A stretch of DNA of 64,000 nucleotides. Origin: DASWJZ01 sp963846475. Lineage in GTDB: Bacteria > Pseudomonadota > Alphaproteobacteria > Rhizobiales > Afifellaceae. Both the position numbers and the translations under genes were made by a program. Positions 45,001 to 55,177 of this stretch are shown piece by piece. The stretch covers positions 4,092,001 through 4,156,000 of the forward strand of contig CAWJVZ010000004.1 in assembly GCA_963846475.1 (NCBI GenBank), read 5' to 3'. A model generated the notes under the pieces. That model was not told the origin of the DNA. It did no database searches and saw only the letters and a program-made list of their open reading frames with translations. Numbering within the stretch: the first letter of the stretch is position 1; each line of letters starts with the position of its first letter.

Positions 45001-45317
45001 CGCGGAAGAGCCTTTGTTTCCCGTTGCTTCGCCAAGCATAAACGAGCGGCGGGGCAAGATCACCATCGGCGAGCGGGTATGGCCGGTGGAATGTTCCGGG
45101 ATCAGGCTCGCTCGACCCTATGCAGCGTGGCGAAGGGCGTGATCTGCCTGCGAAACACAAATTGACAATCACGAAATCAAGCGGAAACACCGCCCGTAGC
45201 ATGCCGCAGGGGCCCGAGCGGCAGCCGAAAGTCTCTCCTCGTTCAGGGAAACTGATGCCTCCGTTCAGCAAAATCCACCGGTCGCGGCCTTGACACTCGC
45301 CCGACGAAACAGCATGT

Positions 45318-45355
45318 GAATGACCGTTCATTCTCAGGTGAATGAACATTCATTT
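45318..45355. promoter_or_regulatory. Paired TetR-family operators upstream of tetR/RND genes
   Basis: Two palindromes of the form GAATGA-N4-TCATTC lie at 45318-45333 (GAATGACCGTTCATTC) and 45340-45355 (GAATGAACATTCATTT), offset by 22 bp, i.e. two helical turns on one face. They sit 13 bases before the tetR start, and a TTGACA at 45290-45295 is a possible -35 element just upstream. This is the usual layout for autorepression by a TetR protein that also controls the adjoining efflux genes. Confidence 0.8.
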
Positions 45356-45367
45356 GCGTAGGCTTCA

Positions 45368-46015
45368 TTGATGATTGAGACAGCTATACGGGTGGCAGCC
45401 GAAGAGCCCACCGTCGAGCGCCGGACGCAGATCCTCGATGCGGCGGCGCGGAGCTTTGCGCGTTCCGGCTTTCATCGCGCGACGATGCAGGACGTGGCCG
45501 CAGAGGCGGGGATGAGCCCCGGCAACCTCTACCGCTATTTCCCCTCCAAGGACGCGCTGGTCGCCGGCCTGTGCGAGCGCGATCGCGTCGGGCTCGCCAG
45601 GGAATTCCAGGAGCTGCACGGCAATGCCGATTTCCTCGGCGCCTTCAAGGAGCTCGGCCGCCGCCATTTCGACGACGCGCAGCGCGACAAGGCGCGGCTC
45701 TGCATGGAGATCTGGGCCGAGGCGACGCGCAACCCGGCTATCGCCGCGCTGCAGACGGAGTTCGACAAGAGCATGATGCAATATTTCGTCGAGGCTTTCG
45801 AGGCCGCCAAGCAGCAGGGCGCCATCGATCCGTCGGTCGATACCCGCGCCGCCGCCGCCATCATCATGAAGCTCGGCGACGGGCTGTTCGTCCGCCGTGC
45901 GACGGCCAACGATTTCGATCCGGAGCGCGAGATCGCGGAGGTGTTCGCGGTCATCGGTGCGCTTCTCAAGGGGCAAATTCGCCTGCCCTCCTCAGATGCC
46001 GAGTGCAAGCCATGA
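45368..46015 (+). CDS. TetR/AcrR family transcriptional regulator
   Basis: A 215-residue regulator. The N-terminal HTH (RRTQILDAAARSFARSGF, then GMSPGNLYRYFPSKDAL) is typical, and the C-terminal ligand domain is AcrR-like. It probably represses itself and the RND pump until a substrate binds. The ATG at 45368 is directly behind the paired operators; ATG 45371 is equivalent. Its stop overlaps the ATG of the membrane-fusion gene (at 46012), so all three genes form one transcript. Confidence 0.93.
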   Translation: MMIETAIRVAAEEPTVERRTQILDAAARSFARSGFHRATMQDVAAEAGMSPGNLYRYFPSKDALVAGLCERDRVGLAREFQELHGNADFLGAFKELGRRHFDDAQRDKARLCMEIWAEATRNPAIAALQTEFDKSMMQYFVEAFEAAKQQGAIDPSVDTRAAAAIIMKLGDGLFVRRATANDFDPEREIAEVFAVIGALLKGQIRLPSSDAECKP

Positions 46016-47105
46016 TGTTCAGCCGCATCCTCGCCGTCATCATCGTCGTCGCCGCCACGTCTGTGGATCGGCTCCGGCGTGTTCGGCCGCACCGAAGAGC
46101 CGGAAAAGGCCGCAATTGCGGAGACCGCTGCGGAAGCGGCGCCGCCGTTCCGCGTGTCGGTGGTTACCGCGGAGGTGGAGACGCATGCCCGTTCCATTAC
46201 GCTGTCCGGCCGCACCGAAGCGGACGACCGCGCCACCGCCGTGGCGCGCACCGCCGGCTCGATCGCCGAGCTGAAGGTCCGCCGCGGCTCCGTGGTGGCG
46301 GAAGGCGACGTCATCGCCATCCTCACCGACGAGGCGCGCGAGGCGCAGGTCGCCGAGGCCGAGGCCATGGTGCAGATGCGCCGCACGGACCTTGAGGCGA
46401 AGCTGCAGCTGATCAAGCGCGGCGTCATCGCCGCCAACGAGAAGAACCAGCTGGAGGCCGACCTCCGCGCCGCCGAGGCGGCGCTCGCCCAGGCCGAGGC
46501 CGAGCGCGACCGCGCGCTGGTTCGCGCGCCGATCGCCGGCGTGGTCAGCGACGTGCCGGTGACGACCGGCCAGGCCGTGCAGCCCAACATGCCGGTGGCG
46601 GTGATCGTCGCGCTCGATCCGATGCTCGCCGTGGTGGAAGTGGCGGAGCGCCAGCTTGCCGGCATTCGCGAAGGCGACCGCGCCACCGTCGAGCTGGTGA
46701 CCGGCACGAATGCGGAAGGTGTCGTCCGCTTCATCTCGCCGACCGCCAGCGAGAAGACCCGCACCTACCGGCTCGACGTGGAGCTCGACAATGCCAATGC
46801 AGCCATTCCCGACGGCGTGACCGCGCAGGTGACGCTGACGCTCGAGCCTGCCGAGGCTGTCCGCATTCCTCGCTCGGCCTTGACCTTCTCTACCGAAGGC
46901 GAGCTCAGCGTCAGGATCGTCGGCTCCGACGGGCTCGTCGGCTCCGTGCCCGTCGTCGATCGTCGAAGACGCGCGCGACGAGATCTGGGTCGCGGGCGTG
47001 CCGGACGGCGCCGAGGTGATCGTGCAGGGCCAGGATTTCGTCAAGGACGGCCAGGTTGTCGAGGCGGTGCAGGTGGCCGAGCCGGCGCTCATTTCCAGGT
47101 CCTGA
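46012..47105 (+). CDS. RND efflux periplasmic adaptor (membrane fusion protein), two frameshifts
   Basis: A repaired protein of ~363 residues. A short N-terminal anchor (MMFSRILAVIIVVAA, then LWIGSGVFG) precedes a lipoyl/hairpin domain (GSIAELKVRRGSVVAEGD ... APIAGVVSDVPVTTGQAV) and a beta-barrel. Single extra bases interrupt it at about 46059-46060 (after IIVVAAT) and at about 46958 (before IVEDARDEIWVAGVP). Both repairs give family-like sequence with stop at 47103-47105. It would bridge the inner-membrane pump to an outer-membrane channel, which is not encoded here. Confidence 0.87.
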
Positions 47106-47107
47106 CT

Positions 47108-50100
47108 ATGTTCAACCCCGTCGACTACGCGATCAGCCATGCGCGGCTGACCCTCGCGACGCTCCTCTTCCTGCTGGTGGCGGGCTTTTCCGCCTATCTC
47201 GCCATCCCCAAGGAGGCGGAGCCGGACGTCTCCATCCCGATCATCTACGTCAACGTCACGCAGCGCGGCATCAGCCCGGAGGACGCCGAGCGGCTGATCC
47301 TTCGCCCGCTGGAGACGCAGCTCACCTCGGTGGAGAACGTCAAGGAGATGCGCTCCGCCGCCTTCGAGGGCGGCGGCTACGTGCTGCTGGAATTCGAGGC
47401 CGGCTTCGATTCCGACGTGGCCATCGCCGACGTGCGCGCCAAGGTCGACGACGCCCGGAGCGAGCTGCCGAGCGACGCCGACGAGCCGCAGGTGGACGAG
47501 GTCAATCTCTCGCTGTTCCCGGTGCTCGTGGTCGCGCTCGGCGGCGACGTGCCGGAGCGCACGCTCCTGCAGCTTGCCCGGCAGGCCGAGATCGCGGTCG
47601 AGCAGGTGCCGGGCGTGCTCGACGCGGATCTGCGCGGCGACCGCGACGAGGTCGTCGAGATCATCGCCGAGCCGATGCTCCTGAAGAGCTACGGCATTTC
47701 GCTGGAACAGCTGATCGCCTCGTTCCGCACCGGCAACAGCCTGGTCGCCGCCGGCGCGCTGGAGAGCGAGTCCGGCCGCTTCGCGGTGAAGGTGCCGGCG
47801 CTGATCGAGGATGCCGAAGACATCCTGAAATTCCCGGTCGCCGTCTCGGGCTCGGCCGCCGTCACGCTCGGCGACGTCGCCGAGGTCCGCCCGACCTTCA
47901 AGGACCCGACCTCCATCAGCCGCATCAACGGCAAGCCGGCGATCACCATCGAGGTGTCGAAGCGGACCGGCTCGAACCTCATCGAGACGGTGGATGCGAC
48001 CCGCGCCGTCATCGAGGAGCTGCAGAAGACCTGGCCGCCGACGGTCGACGTCACCTTCACGCAGGACAAGTCCAAAGACATCCGCATCATGCTGCACGAG
48101 CTGCAGAACAGCGTCATCACCGCCGTCCTGCTCGTCGTCGTCATCATGCTGATGGTCCTGGGCGGCCGCGCCTCGCTGTTCATCGGCATCGCCATCCCCG
48201 CGTCGTTCCTCGCCGGCATTCTGGGCCTGCATCTGGCGGGGCTCACCGTCAACATCGTCGTGCTGTTCTCGCTGATCCTGGCCGTCGGCATGCTGGTCGA
48301 CGACGCTATCATCGTCTCCGAGTTCGCCGAGCGGCGGATGGCGGAGGGCATGGAGCCGCGCGCCGCCTATTCGCTGGCCGCCAAGCGCATGGCGGGACCG
48401 GTCATCGCCGCGACGGCAACCCGCGTGGCCGCGTTCTCGCCGCTCCTGTTCTGGCCGGGCATCGTCGGCGAGTTCATGAAATACATGCCGCTGACGCTGA
48501 TCGCGACGCTGTCGGCGTCGCTCGTGGTGGCGCTGTTCTTCACGCCGACGCTCGGCGCCATGCTCGGCCGCGCGGGCCATACGAAGGACGAGCGCGTCAG
48601 GGACCGCAGCCTCTATATGCGCGTTGTCAAGCTCGCGCTGCATCGACCGCTGGCGACGCTCGGCCTTGCCGTGGCGCTCCTCGTCGGCGTCGTCCAGGCC
48701 TACGGGACCTACGGCAACGGCGTCGAGTTCTTCCCCAATATCGAGCCGGATTTCGGCCTGGTCCAGGTGCGCGCCCGCGGCAACCTCTCCATCCAGGAGA
48801 AGGACAAGCTCGTCGCCGAGGTGGAGCGGCGCCTCCTCCAGCATGCCCGAGATCGAGACCGTCTACGCCCGCGCCGGCGACGGCCAGCGCGGCTCAAACG
48901 AGGTCACGGAAGACACGATCGGCACCGTGCAGTTCGAGTTCGTCGACTGGCAGGAGCGTCGCAAGGCGAGCGCCATCATCGACGAGATCCGCGCCAACAC
49001 GAAGGACATACCGGGCGTCATCATCGAGGTGACCAAGCCGCAGGGCGGCCCGCCGACGGGCAAGCCGGTGACGCTGGAGATCGCCTCAAGCGATCCCGAC
49101 GTCCTCTTCCCCGCTGCGCGCAAGGTCGCCGAGATCGTCCGCGCCAATCCGCAGACGCGCGACGTCGACGACGGCCTGCCGCTCCCCGGCATCGACTGGA
49201 AGCTCGAGGTCGACAAGGCCGAGGCGGCGAAATACGGGGCCAGCCCGGTGACGGTCGGCACCGCCGTGCAGCTCGTCACAAACGGGGTGAAGATCTCGGA
49301 GTACCGGCCGGAAACGACGGACAAATCGGTCGATATCCTGGTGCGGTTCCCGGAGGAGCGGCGGAGCCTCGACGCGCTGGACGAGCTGGTGCTGACGACC
49401 GCCGCCGGCGACGTGCCGATCGGCAATTTCGTCGACCGCACGCCCGCCGCCAAGATCGGCCAGATCAACCGCGTGTCCGGCTCGCGCGTCGTCACGGTGA
49501 CGGCGAACGTCGCGGAAGGCGTGCAGTCGGCTGCCGTGCAGCAGGCGCTGCTGGCCGAGCTCGCAAAGGCGGACCTCGGCCCCGGCGTCAGCTTTCGCAT
49601 GAAGGGCGAGGACGAGGAGCGGGAAAAAGCCGGCGCCTTCCTGATGAAGGCTTTTGGGGCGGCGCTGTTCCTGATCTTCGCCATCCTGCTCGCGCAGTTC
49701 AACCGCTTCTCCAGCGTGCTCCTGGTGCTCTCCGCCGTGGTGCTGTCGACGATCGGCGTGCTGATCGGCCTGATGGTCATGGGCCAAGCCTTCGGCGTCG
49801 TCATGACGGGCATCGGCATCATCGCCAACGCCGGCGTCATCGTGAACAACAATATCGTGCTGATCGACACCTACGACCGGCTGCGGCGCGAAGGCGTGGC
49901 GGCCTACGATGCTATCCTGGAGACCTGCCGCGAGCGCGCCCGCCCCGTCGTGCTCACCGCGGTGACGGCCATGCTCGGCGTGCTCGCCATCGCCTTCGGC
50001 ATCAACATCGACTTCGTCGAGCGCACGATCATGGTCGGCGCGCCGTCGACGCAATGGTGGGTGCACCTCTCCACGGCGATCGTCTTCGGCCTCGGCTTCG

Positions 50101-50267
50101 CGACCATCCTGACGCTGATCGTCACGCCGGCGGCGCTGATGGCGCTCGCCCGGCTCAGCGCCTGGCGCGAGCGGCGGCGCGAAGCGCGAGCGGCGCGGCG
50201 GGTTGAGCGGGCGGCGACTTCGAGCCTCAGGCCACGGGGCCTTGGAACAGCCGCCCCGGCAGACTGA
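47108..50267 (+). CDS. RND efflux permease (AcrB-type), one frameshift
   Basis: A repaired protein of ~1052 residues, the normal RND length. The N-terminus MFNPVDYAISHARLTLATLLF is followed by a porter domain, the central helices (AVLLVVVIMLMVLGGRAS ... LAVGMLVDDAIIVSE, with the proton-relay Asp pair) and the second membrane block (GIGIIANAGVIVNNNIVLID). One extra C near 48838 (CTCCTCCAGC) shifts the frame before MPEIETVYARAGDG; removal restores it. The pump exports hydrophobic compounds by proton antiport, with the adaptor gene two bases upstream. Confidence 0.9.
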
Positions 50268-50337
50268 CCGTAGGCACGTAACGCAGGATTGCTATTTCCC
50301 GCGCCGGTAATATCCTTCGGATCACGGAGGTGCTCCA

Positions 50338-51441
50338 ATGCGGATTGTTAATGCGGCATTTTTAGCCATCGCGCCGATACTGCTGGCGAGTTTTCACGCC
50401 GCTGCACTCGCGCAAACGCAGTCCGACGAAGCTCAACCCTTAGGGATACTTCTGGCTGTCGGCGACATCGCTGAATGCGACAAGGAAGACCACGCCAAGG
50501 AAGAACACTTGAAGACCGCCGCTTTGGTGCGCGAGCAAATCGCGGCCGCTAAGAAGCTGGCCGAGGAAGATCAGAAAGGGCCGATTCCGGTTCGCGTCCT
50601 CCTTCTCGGCGACTTGGCCTATGACAAAGGCAAATACAAGGAAGAATTCATCGAGTGCTTCGACAAGAGCTGGAAAGATTTCAAGGATATTATGCTGCCT
50701 GCCTCGGGTAATCATGAGTACAAAACCCCTGGCGCCGCTGGATATTTTCGTTATTTTGCGGATCGTCCGGTGAATGACGAAGGGAAGCCCTTGGTACAGG
50801 CTGGCAAGGGATACTATTCTGTAAACTTCCCAGATGCGAGCGATGGGCCATGGCACCTGACCGCCCTGGACAGCGAACTAACCTCGGCGGGTTGGAAGGC
50901 GCAGAAGGAATGGTTAAAGAAGGACTTGGCCAGCGCGGTGGAAAATAAAGAAATAACCTGCATTCTTGCATATTGGCACGTGCCGGTCTTTAGTTCCGGC
51001 TCGCACGGACATGCTAGCACCGATAAAGACGCCAACCTTTGTGACCCGAACGACAAAGATCCGCCGGAGAACTGCAGTGCATCGACATGGATGGTCTGGG
51101 CATTCCAAGACCTGTTTGATGTCCATGCCTCCGTTCTCCTGACGGGTCACGACCACAATTTCGAGCAACTGGTTGCGATGAATCCACTAGGCAAACCGGA
51201 CGAGAATGGGCTTCGGTCATTTGTCGTCGGCACCGGCGGCCAATCCAAAGGCAGAATCAAGTACACTGTCAAATGGCCCAATGAGGCGTTTGGCAATTCA
51301 TACGGCATCCTGAAAATTCAGTTGTACCAAGATTGGTATTCTTGGGATTTTATTCCGATTAAGGGCGATGGAAATGACCAACAGGGCGACCAAGATATAG
51401 CTCAAACCGAAACGAAGGATACTTGCAACCTGCTACGCTGA
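50338..51441 (+). CDS. Secreted metallophosphoesterase
   Basis: A 367-residue protein with a signal peptide (MRIVNAAFLAIAPILLASFH, cleavage near ALAQ). The calcineurin-like metal motifs are in order: LAVGDIAEC, LLGDLAYD, SGNHEY, AYWHVP and GHDHNFEQ. It is similar to purple-acid-phosphatase-type enzymes acting on phosphomono- or diesters outside the cell. Ribosome site CACGGAGGTGCTCC precedes ATG 50338. The gene is clearly AT-richer than its neighbours (runs of TTT, AAA, TTA codons), suggesting recent acquisition. Confidence 0.9.
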   Translation: MRIVNAAFLAIAPILLASFHAAALAQTQSDEAQPLGILLAVGDIAECDKEDHAKEEHLKTAALVREQIAAAKKLAEEDQKGPIPVRVLLLGDLAYDKGKYKEEFIECFDKSWKDFKDIMLPASGNHEYKTPGAAGYFRYFADRPVNDEGKPLVQAGKGYYSVNFPDASDGPWHLTALDSELTSAGWKAQKEWLKKDLASAVENKEITCILAYWHVPVFSSGSHGHASTDKDANLCDPNDKDPPENCSASTWMVWAFQDLFDVHASVLLTGHDHNFEQLVAMNPLGKPDENGLRSFVVGTGGQSKGRIKYTVKWPNEAFGNSYGILKIQLYQDWYSWDFIPIKGDGNDQQGDQDIAQTETKDTCNLLR

Positions 51442-51507
51442 GCCAGCGGGTCTGCCCGACCGCAGACACGTTGGTCATCAGAGTTCCAACGCTCGTGTTT
51501 CAATCGA

Positions 51508-52914
51508 TCACGGTATCGCGTAGAGCGTCACCTCGTTGGCGATGCCGCGGAGCGAGGCGCTTTGCGAGACCGGCGCCAGGCCGCTCCGCTCCAGGAGGCC
51601 CGAGGTGCGCGGGTCGCGGACCACCGATCCGGTGGCAAAGATCTCGCGCGATGTGGCGAGGCCCTGGACTCGCGAGGCGATGTTCACCGTCTGCCCGAAG
51701 TAGTCCTGCCGCTCGTTGAGATTGACCGCGATGCACGGGCCCTCGTGGATGCCGATTTTCAGCAGCAGGTCCTCGCGCTGGCGCTCCTCGTTCAGCTTGC
51801 GCATGGCGTCGCGCATGCGGATCGCCGCGGCGACGGCGCGGTCGGGCGCCGGGAACGTCGCCATGACGGCATCGCCGATCGTCTTCACTACGGCGCCGGC
51901 TTCCGCAGCGACGATCTCGTGCAGCACCTGGAAATGCGCGCGCACGAGGTCGAAGGCGGCGAGGTCGCCGACGCGCTCGTAAAGCTCGGTGGAGCCGCGC
52001 AGGTCGGTGAACAGGAAAGTGAGGCTGGTGATTTTCAGCCGCTGGTCGACGTCGATCGTATCCGTCCGGTAGATGTCGCGAAAAGTCTGGTTGGACAGGA
52101 GCCGCTTGGCTGTTAGGAACGGCCGCCGCTTCGCCATCATGTCGTGCAGGCCATGGCCGGCGATGAAGACCGTGGGCAGCGTACGGCTTTGCGTGCGGTT
52201 CTCCAGCGAAATGCGCAGCGGCCCCGGCCGCATCTCCAGCGTCGGATGGTGCGGCTGCTTCTTCTCGAAGATGAGCGACAGCGCCTGCCGCTCCTTCGTG
52301 GGCTCGCCCTTCACGTCGATGAACTGCACCGTATGGGTGAGCGGCTCGAAGACGATGATGAATTCCGACGGCAGCTGCAGCGAGACCAGCGCCTTCTCGG
52401 CGGAGGGCAGCTCGACGGATTCGATCGTTATCTCCTCAAACAGATCCTCGAAGTTTTCGGGCAGCTGCAGCCCCGAGGAGAAATAGATCTGGCGGAAATA
52501 CTCGACCGGCGGCAGCTCCTGCGGATTGTGGGCGGAGATGCGGCGGACGCGCGGGTTCACCGTGAAGGTGACTTCCACCATTTCGTCAAGCGTCGGCTCA
52601 TAGTCGGCGTGGCAAAGGGAGCAGCTGTATTCGTCGCTCTGCACCGTCCTCAAGGTCGTATTGGCGTCGAGGACGCCGCCGCAGCCGGGGCAGAGCACGT
52701 TCCAGGACAGGTCGAAAATGCCGATCTTCGCCGCGTGCAGGAATGCGCCGACGACCGCCTCCTCGTTCAGCCCGCGCTCGGCGGCGAAGGCCAAGGAGTT
52801 GATCCGCCCCAGCTTCCGGTCGGGAGCGTCCTGAACAAGCTTTTCGATCGCGTCTGATGCCTGCGGATCGGCCGATTGCCGGAGCAGCGCAAACATGGCC
52901 TGGGCTTCGCTCAT
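51508..52914 (-). CDS. Adenylate/guanylate cyclase with zinc-ribbon N-terminal domain
   Basis: A 468-residue protein. The N-terminal half has a CPGCGG ... CSLCHADYEP zinc-ribbon pair, resembling the DUF5939 region of other alphaproteobacterial cyclases. The C-terminal class III domain is complete: FLFTDLRGST and TIGDAVMATFP for metals, then RQDYFGQTVNIASR, which keeps the base-recognising Asp, transition-state Asn and Arg. In contrast to the cyclase at 39377, it should be active. Start at MSEAQAMFAL (52914) is preferred to 52950. No sensor or transmembrane segment is evident. Confidence 0.9.
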   Translation of the reverse strand: MSEAQAMFALLRQSADPQASDAIEKLVQDAPDRKLGRINSLAFAAERGLNEEAVVGAFLHAAKIGIFDLSWNVLCPGCGGVLDANTTLRTVQSDEYSCSLCHADYEPTLDEMVEVTFTVNPRVRRISAHNPQELPPVEYFRQIYFSSGLQLPENFEDLFEEITIESVELPSAEKALVSLQLPSEFIIVFEPLTHTVQFIDVKGEPTKERQALSLIFEKKQPHHPTLEMRPGPLRISLENRTQSRTLPTVFIAGHGLHDMMAKRRPFLTAKRLLSNQTFRDIYRTDTIDVDQRLKITSLTFLFTDLRGSTELYERVGDLAAFDLVRAHFQVLHEIVAAEAGAVVKTIGDAVMATFPAPDRAVAAAIRMRDAMRKLNEERQREDLLLKIGIHEGPCIAVNLNERQDYFGQTVNIASRVQGLATSREIFATGSVVRDPRTSGLLERSGLAPVSQSASLRGIANEVTLYAIP

Positions 52915-53100
52915 GGCTGACAAAGCTACGCCAGAATGAGTCTGCCGCATACTCCCCAGCAGGTTTGCTGCAAGTGGAGTTGGCGCTCCCCGCCGTTGCC
53001 GGAGTGACGGCTAAGGGACAGCCAGTTCGTATGCTCCCCGCTCGCACCGTGACGCCAGCAGCTGTCGCAGCGAAGCCCCCTTCAACCTCAAGATGGCGCT

Positions 53101-53128
53101 TTGACACGGAATAGTTTAGGTTTAGAAT
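53101..53128 (+). promoter_or_regulatory. Sigma70-type promoter of the secreted protease locus
   Basis: TTGACA (53101-53106) and TAGAAT (53123-53128) are separated by 16 bp, giving five of six consensus positions in the -10 and all six in the -35. The expected start of transcription is near 53135, about 33 bases before the metalloprotease ATG. The strength and AT-rich surroundings make this the clearest promoter in the window. The rest of the 52915-53167 gap shows no gene. Confidence 0.75.
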
Positions 53129-53167
53129 ATCGCTTAGTCCTGTCGGCGCTTCGGCATGGAGGCAGAA

Positions 53168-53965
53168 ATGACACGCTTTCACAGCGGACTAGTTGCAGCG
53201 CTGACGCTGCTGGCCTCGAGCGCGGCTTTCGCGTCGGAGAAGGCGATTCTTGACGCGGTCCAATCTGGCGTGATCCCGCTGACTTCCGAAATAGCGCTAC
53301 CCGAAGCGGTTGACGCGGCTCCGCCCGCACCCGGTGACGCGAATGCGTCCGCGCATTTCCTCTACGCGATCACCCGGGCCGAGGAAGCCACCATCACGGA
53401 TAAGGCTTTCCCTCTGAGCTCTGCCAAATGGCCGTTCAACGTTGTCTTTGTTTGTTGGGAAAACCCAAGCACGGCGGATGAGCAGCAACGACGACTTGTA
53501 CGTGAGGCGGTAGCGGCCACTTGGGAAAAGCAATCGGCACTTAAGTTTCTCGGCTGGCAGCCGTGCGCAGCTGACACGACCGGAATTCGAATTCTTATTG
53601 AGGACCGCGGGCCGCATGTTAAGGCGCTCGGCAAATTCGTAGATGGAATGACGAATGGCATGGTCCTGAATTTTACGTTTCGGAACTGGAGCCGATCCTG
53701 CCAAAATACGCTTGATTACTGTATTAGGGGAATCGCGGTGCACGAATTTGGCCACGCGATAGGTTTCGCCCACGAGCAAAATCGGCCCGACACGCCGGGA
53801 GAGTGCGAAGAACCTGCTCAAGGGAGTAGCGGAGACGTGCTGCTGACGCCTTGGGACCCTCACTCGGTAATGAACTATTGTAACCCAAAATACAACAACG
53901 ATGGCGAGCTTAGCGCGTTCGATATCAAAGCGGTTCAGTATATGTACGGAGCCTCTGGAGGCTGA
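53168..53965 (+). CDS. Secreted metzincin zinc protease
   Basis: A 265-residue protein with a signal peptide (SGLVAALTLLASSAAFASE). The zinc motif HEFGHAIGFAHEQ is the full metzincin HExxHxxGxxH and a Met-turn SVMNYC follows ~50 residues later, as in astacins and matrixins. Several Cys pairs suggest an oxidised extracellular domain. Start ATG 53168 follows GGAGG. Its stop immediately precedes the trypsin-like gene (TGA-ATG). Base composition is AT-richer than the chromosome average here. Confidence 0.9.
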   Translation: MTRFHSGLVAALTLLASSAAFASEKAILDAVQSGVIPLTSEIALPEAVDAAPPAPGDANASAHFLYAITRAEEATITDKAFPLSSAKWPFNVVFVCWENPSTADEQQRRLVREAVAATWEKQSALKFLGWQPCAADTTGIRILIEDRGPHVKALGKFVDGMTNGMVLNFTFRNWSRSCQNTLDYCIRGIAVHEFGHAIGFAHEQNRPDTPGECEEPAQGSSGDVLLTPWDPHSVMNYCNPKYNNDGELSAFDIKAVQYMYGASGG

Positions 53966-55177
53966 ATGACCCAGACTAAGGCGCGAGGCAAGATGCAACC
54001 GCCTGGATCACCGAATTCTATTCGGCGTGTCGTGATTGCTGCTTTGGCAGTGATTTTGGCTGCGACAACAATTCCCTACGCGCATGCACAGTCGGTTCAC
54101 GAGGAAGTCAGGCCCAGTTTAGTTTATCTAAAGGCAACTGGAATTGGCGCGGCTGGTCAGACCATGGGGGTGAAGCAGGAGTTGTATGCAACTGGCTTCC
54201 TGGTTTCAGAAGAGGGTTTTGTGCTCACCGTCTATCACCTGCTGGCTAAGCTGGGTGATGTTAGACCCGAGACCATAGAGGTCGTGGGAAATCTCAAGGA
54301 GAAGAGCGCGCAGCTTCCTTTGCGTTTATGGGTAATCGATGCCAATCCCAGCCTCGATCTGCTGCTGCTCAAGCTTTCTCCGCGGGCGGAGCGATTCCAG
54401 AAGCTAGCGTTGGGTCGGGCCGACGCCGTAGGCGCGGCGGACCCCATTCATACATCGGGGTTCCCGAAAAGCATCGACTACATGGCGCGAGACGGCAAGA
54501 TCCTGGTGCGGGACGGGCCGGGCGGAAACGTTTGGGCTACCGACCTTAACCTGGAGGAAGGCCAAAGCGGCAGTCCGGTCTATGACGGACAAGGCAACGT
54601 GATCGGCATTGCAAAGGCCTCGGCCACCGCAAACAGCGGGACCAACTTCTTCATTCCTATCGAATTCGCCGATTCCTTGCTTGTCCAACTTCGCATGCTC
54701 GACATCCAGAAGCGGCTCGGAAACCTTATGGACCATCCCGCGGACGCCGATCCCGAGACGCTGGCGCAGAGGATACGGACGATAGAGGAAGACATCATGA
54801 CTCTTCGTCAGCATTTCAACTGGAGCGCGAAAATAGAAAATACGACGGGAGGACGCGTTCTGAGAATTTCCTACGAGAAGATGATGGCGGGCGAACCCTA
54901 CCCGGCGGAGCTTGGGATCAAGATTCAGCCGACGGGTCAGAAGGACGGCAAGCCCGTTCAACTTACGGTGCTGGATGGTTTTACGGTACAGCCGGCCGGC
55001 TCGGCGACCCGCAGCAGCGGCAGTTTCGACGTGGTCGTATCTGACCGTCTCAATCCGCTCTTGGATGTCTATCAGCTCGAAAAGCTGGACCTTCGGGTCG
55101 ACATTCTGCCGAAGCAGGCGGACGGGACAGATCTGCGCCCCGGCAGCGCCAACACGGCATATGAGGTGCAGCCATGA
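53966..55177 (+). CDS. Exported trypsin-like serine protease, copy 1
   Basis: A 403-residue protein with an N-terminal signal (RRVVIAALAVILAATTIPYAHA). The S1C-type triad is visible: His in TVYHLLAK, Asp in NPSLDLLLLK and Ser in EEGQSGSPVYDG. The C-terminal ~170 residues (from IQKRLGNLMDH) contain a helical region and a beta-rich domain with no family match I know. It lies between the metzincin and the propeller/peptidoglycan-binding gene. A close paralogue starts at 56722. Confidence 0.87.
   Translation: MTQTKARGKMQPPGSPNSIRRVVIAALAVILAATTIPYAHAQSVHEEVRPSLVYLKATGIGAAGQTMGVKQELYATGFLVSEEGFVLTVYHLLAKLGDVRPETIEVVGNLKEKSAQLPLRLWVIDANPSLDLLLLKLSPRAERFQKLALGRADAVGAADPIHTSGFPKSIDYMARDGKILVRDGPGGNVWATDLNLEEGQSGSPVYDGQGNVIGIAKASATANSGTNFFIPIEFADSLLVQLRMLDIQKRLGNLMDHPADADPETLAQRIRTIEEDIMTLRQHFNWSAKIENTTGGRVLRISYEKMMAGEPYPAELGIKIQPTGQKDGKPVQLTVLDGFTVQPAGSATRSSGSFDVVVSDRLNPLLDVYQLEKLDLRVDILPKQADGTDLRPGSANTAYEVQP

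Noticed and set aside
46040..48844. Very long antisense open frame (934 codons) opposite the RND genes
   Set aside because: Composition is His/Asp/Arg-rich, with no domain. Long antisense frames are expected in GC-rich DNA opposite real genes; the same applies to 19935-22706 (+) and 22783-24453 (+).
46079..50206. A 1375-codon reading suggesting a membrane-fusion/RND permease fusion protein
   Set aside because: The middle (about 46960-47105) is out of frame with the real adaptor C-terminus, and a normal stop and RND start exist at 47103-47110 once one inserted base is removed. The fusion is a frameshift artefact.
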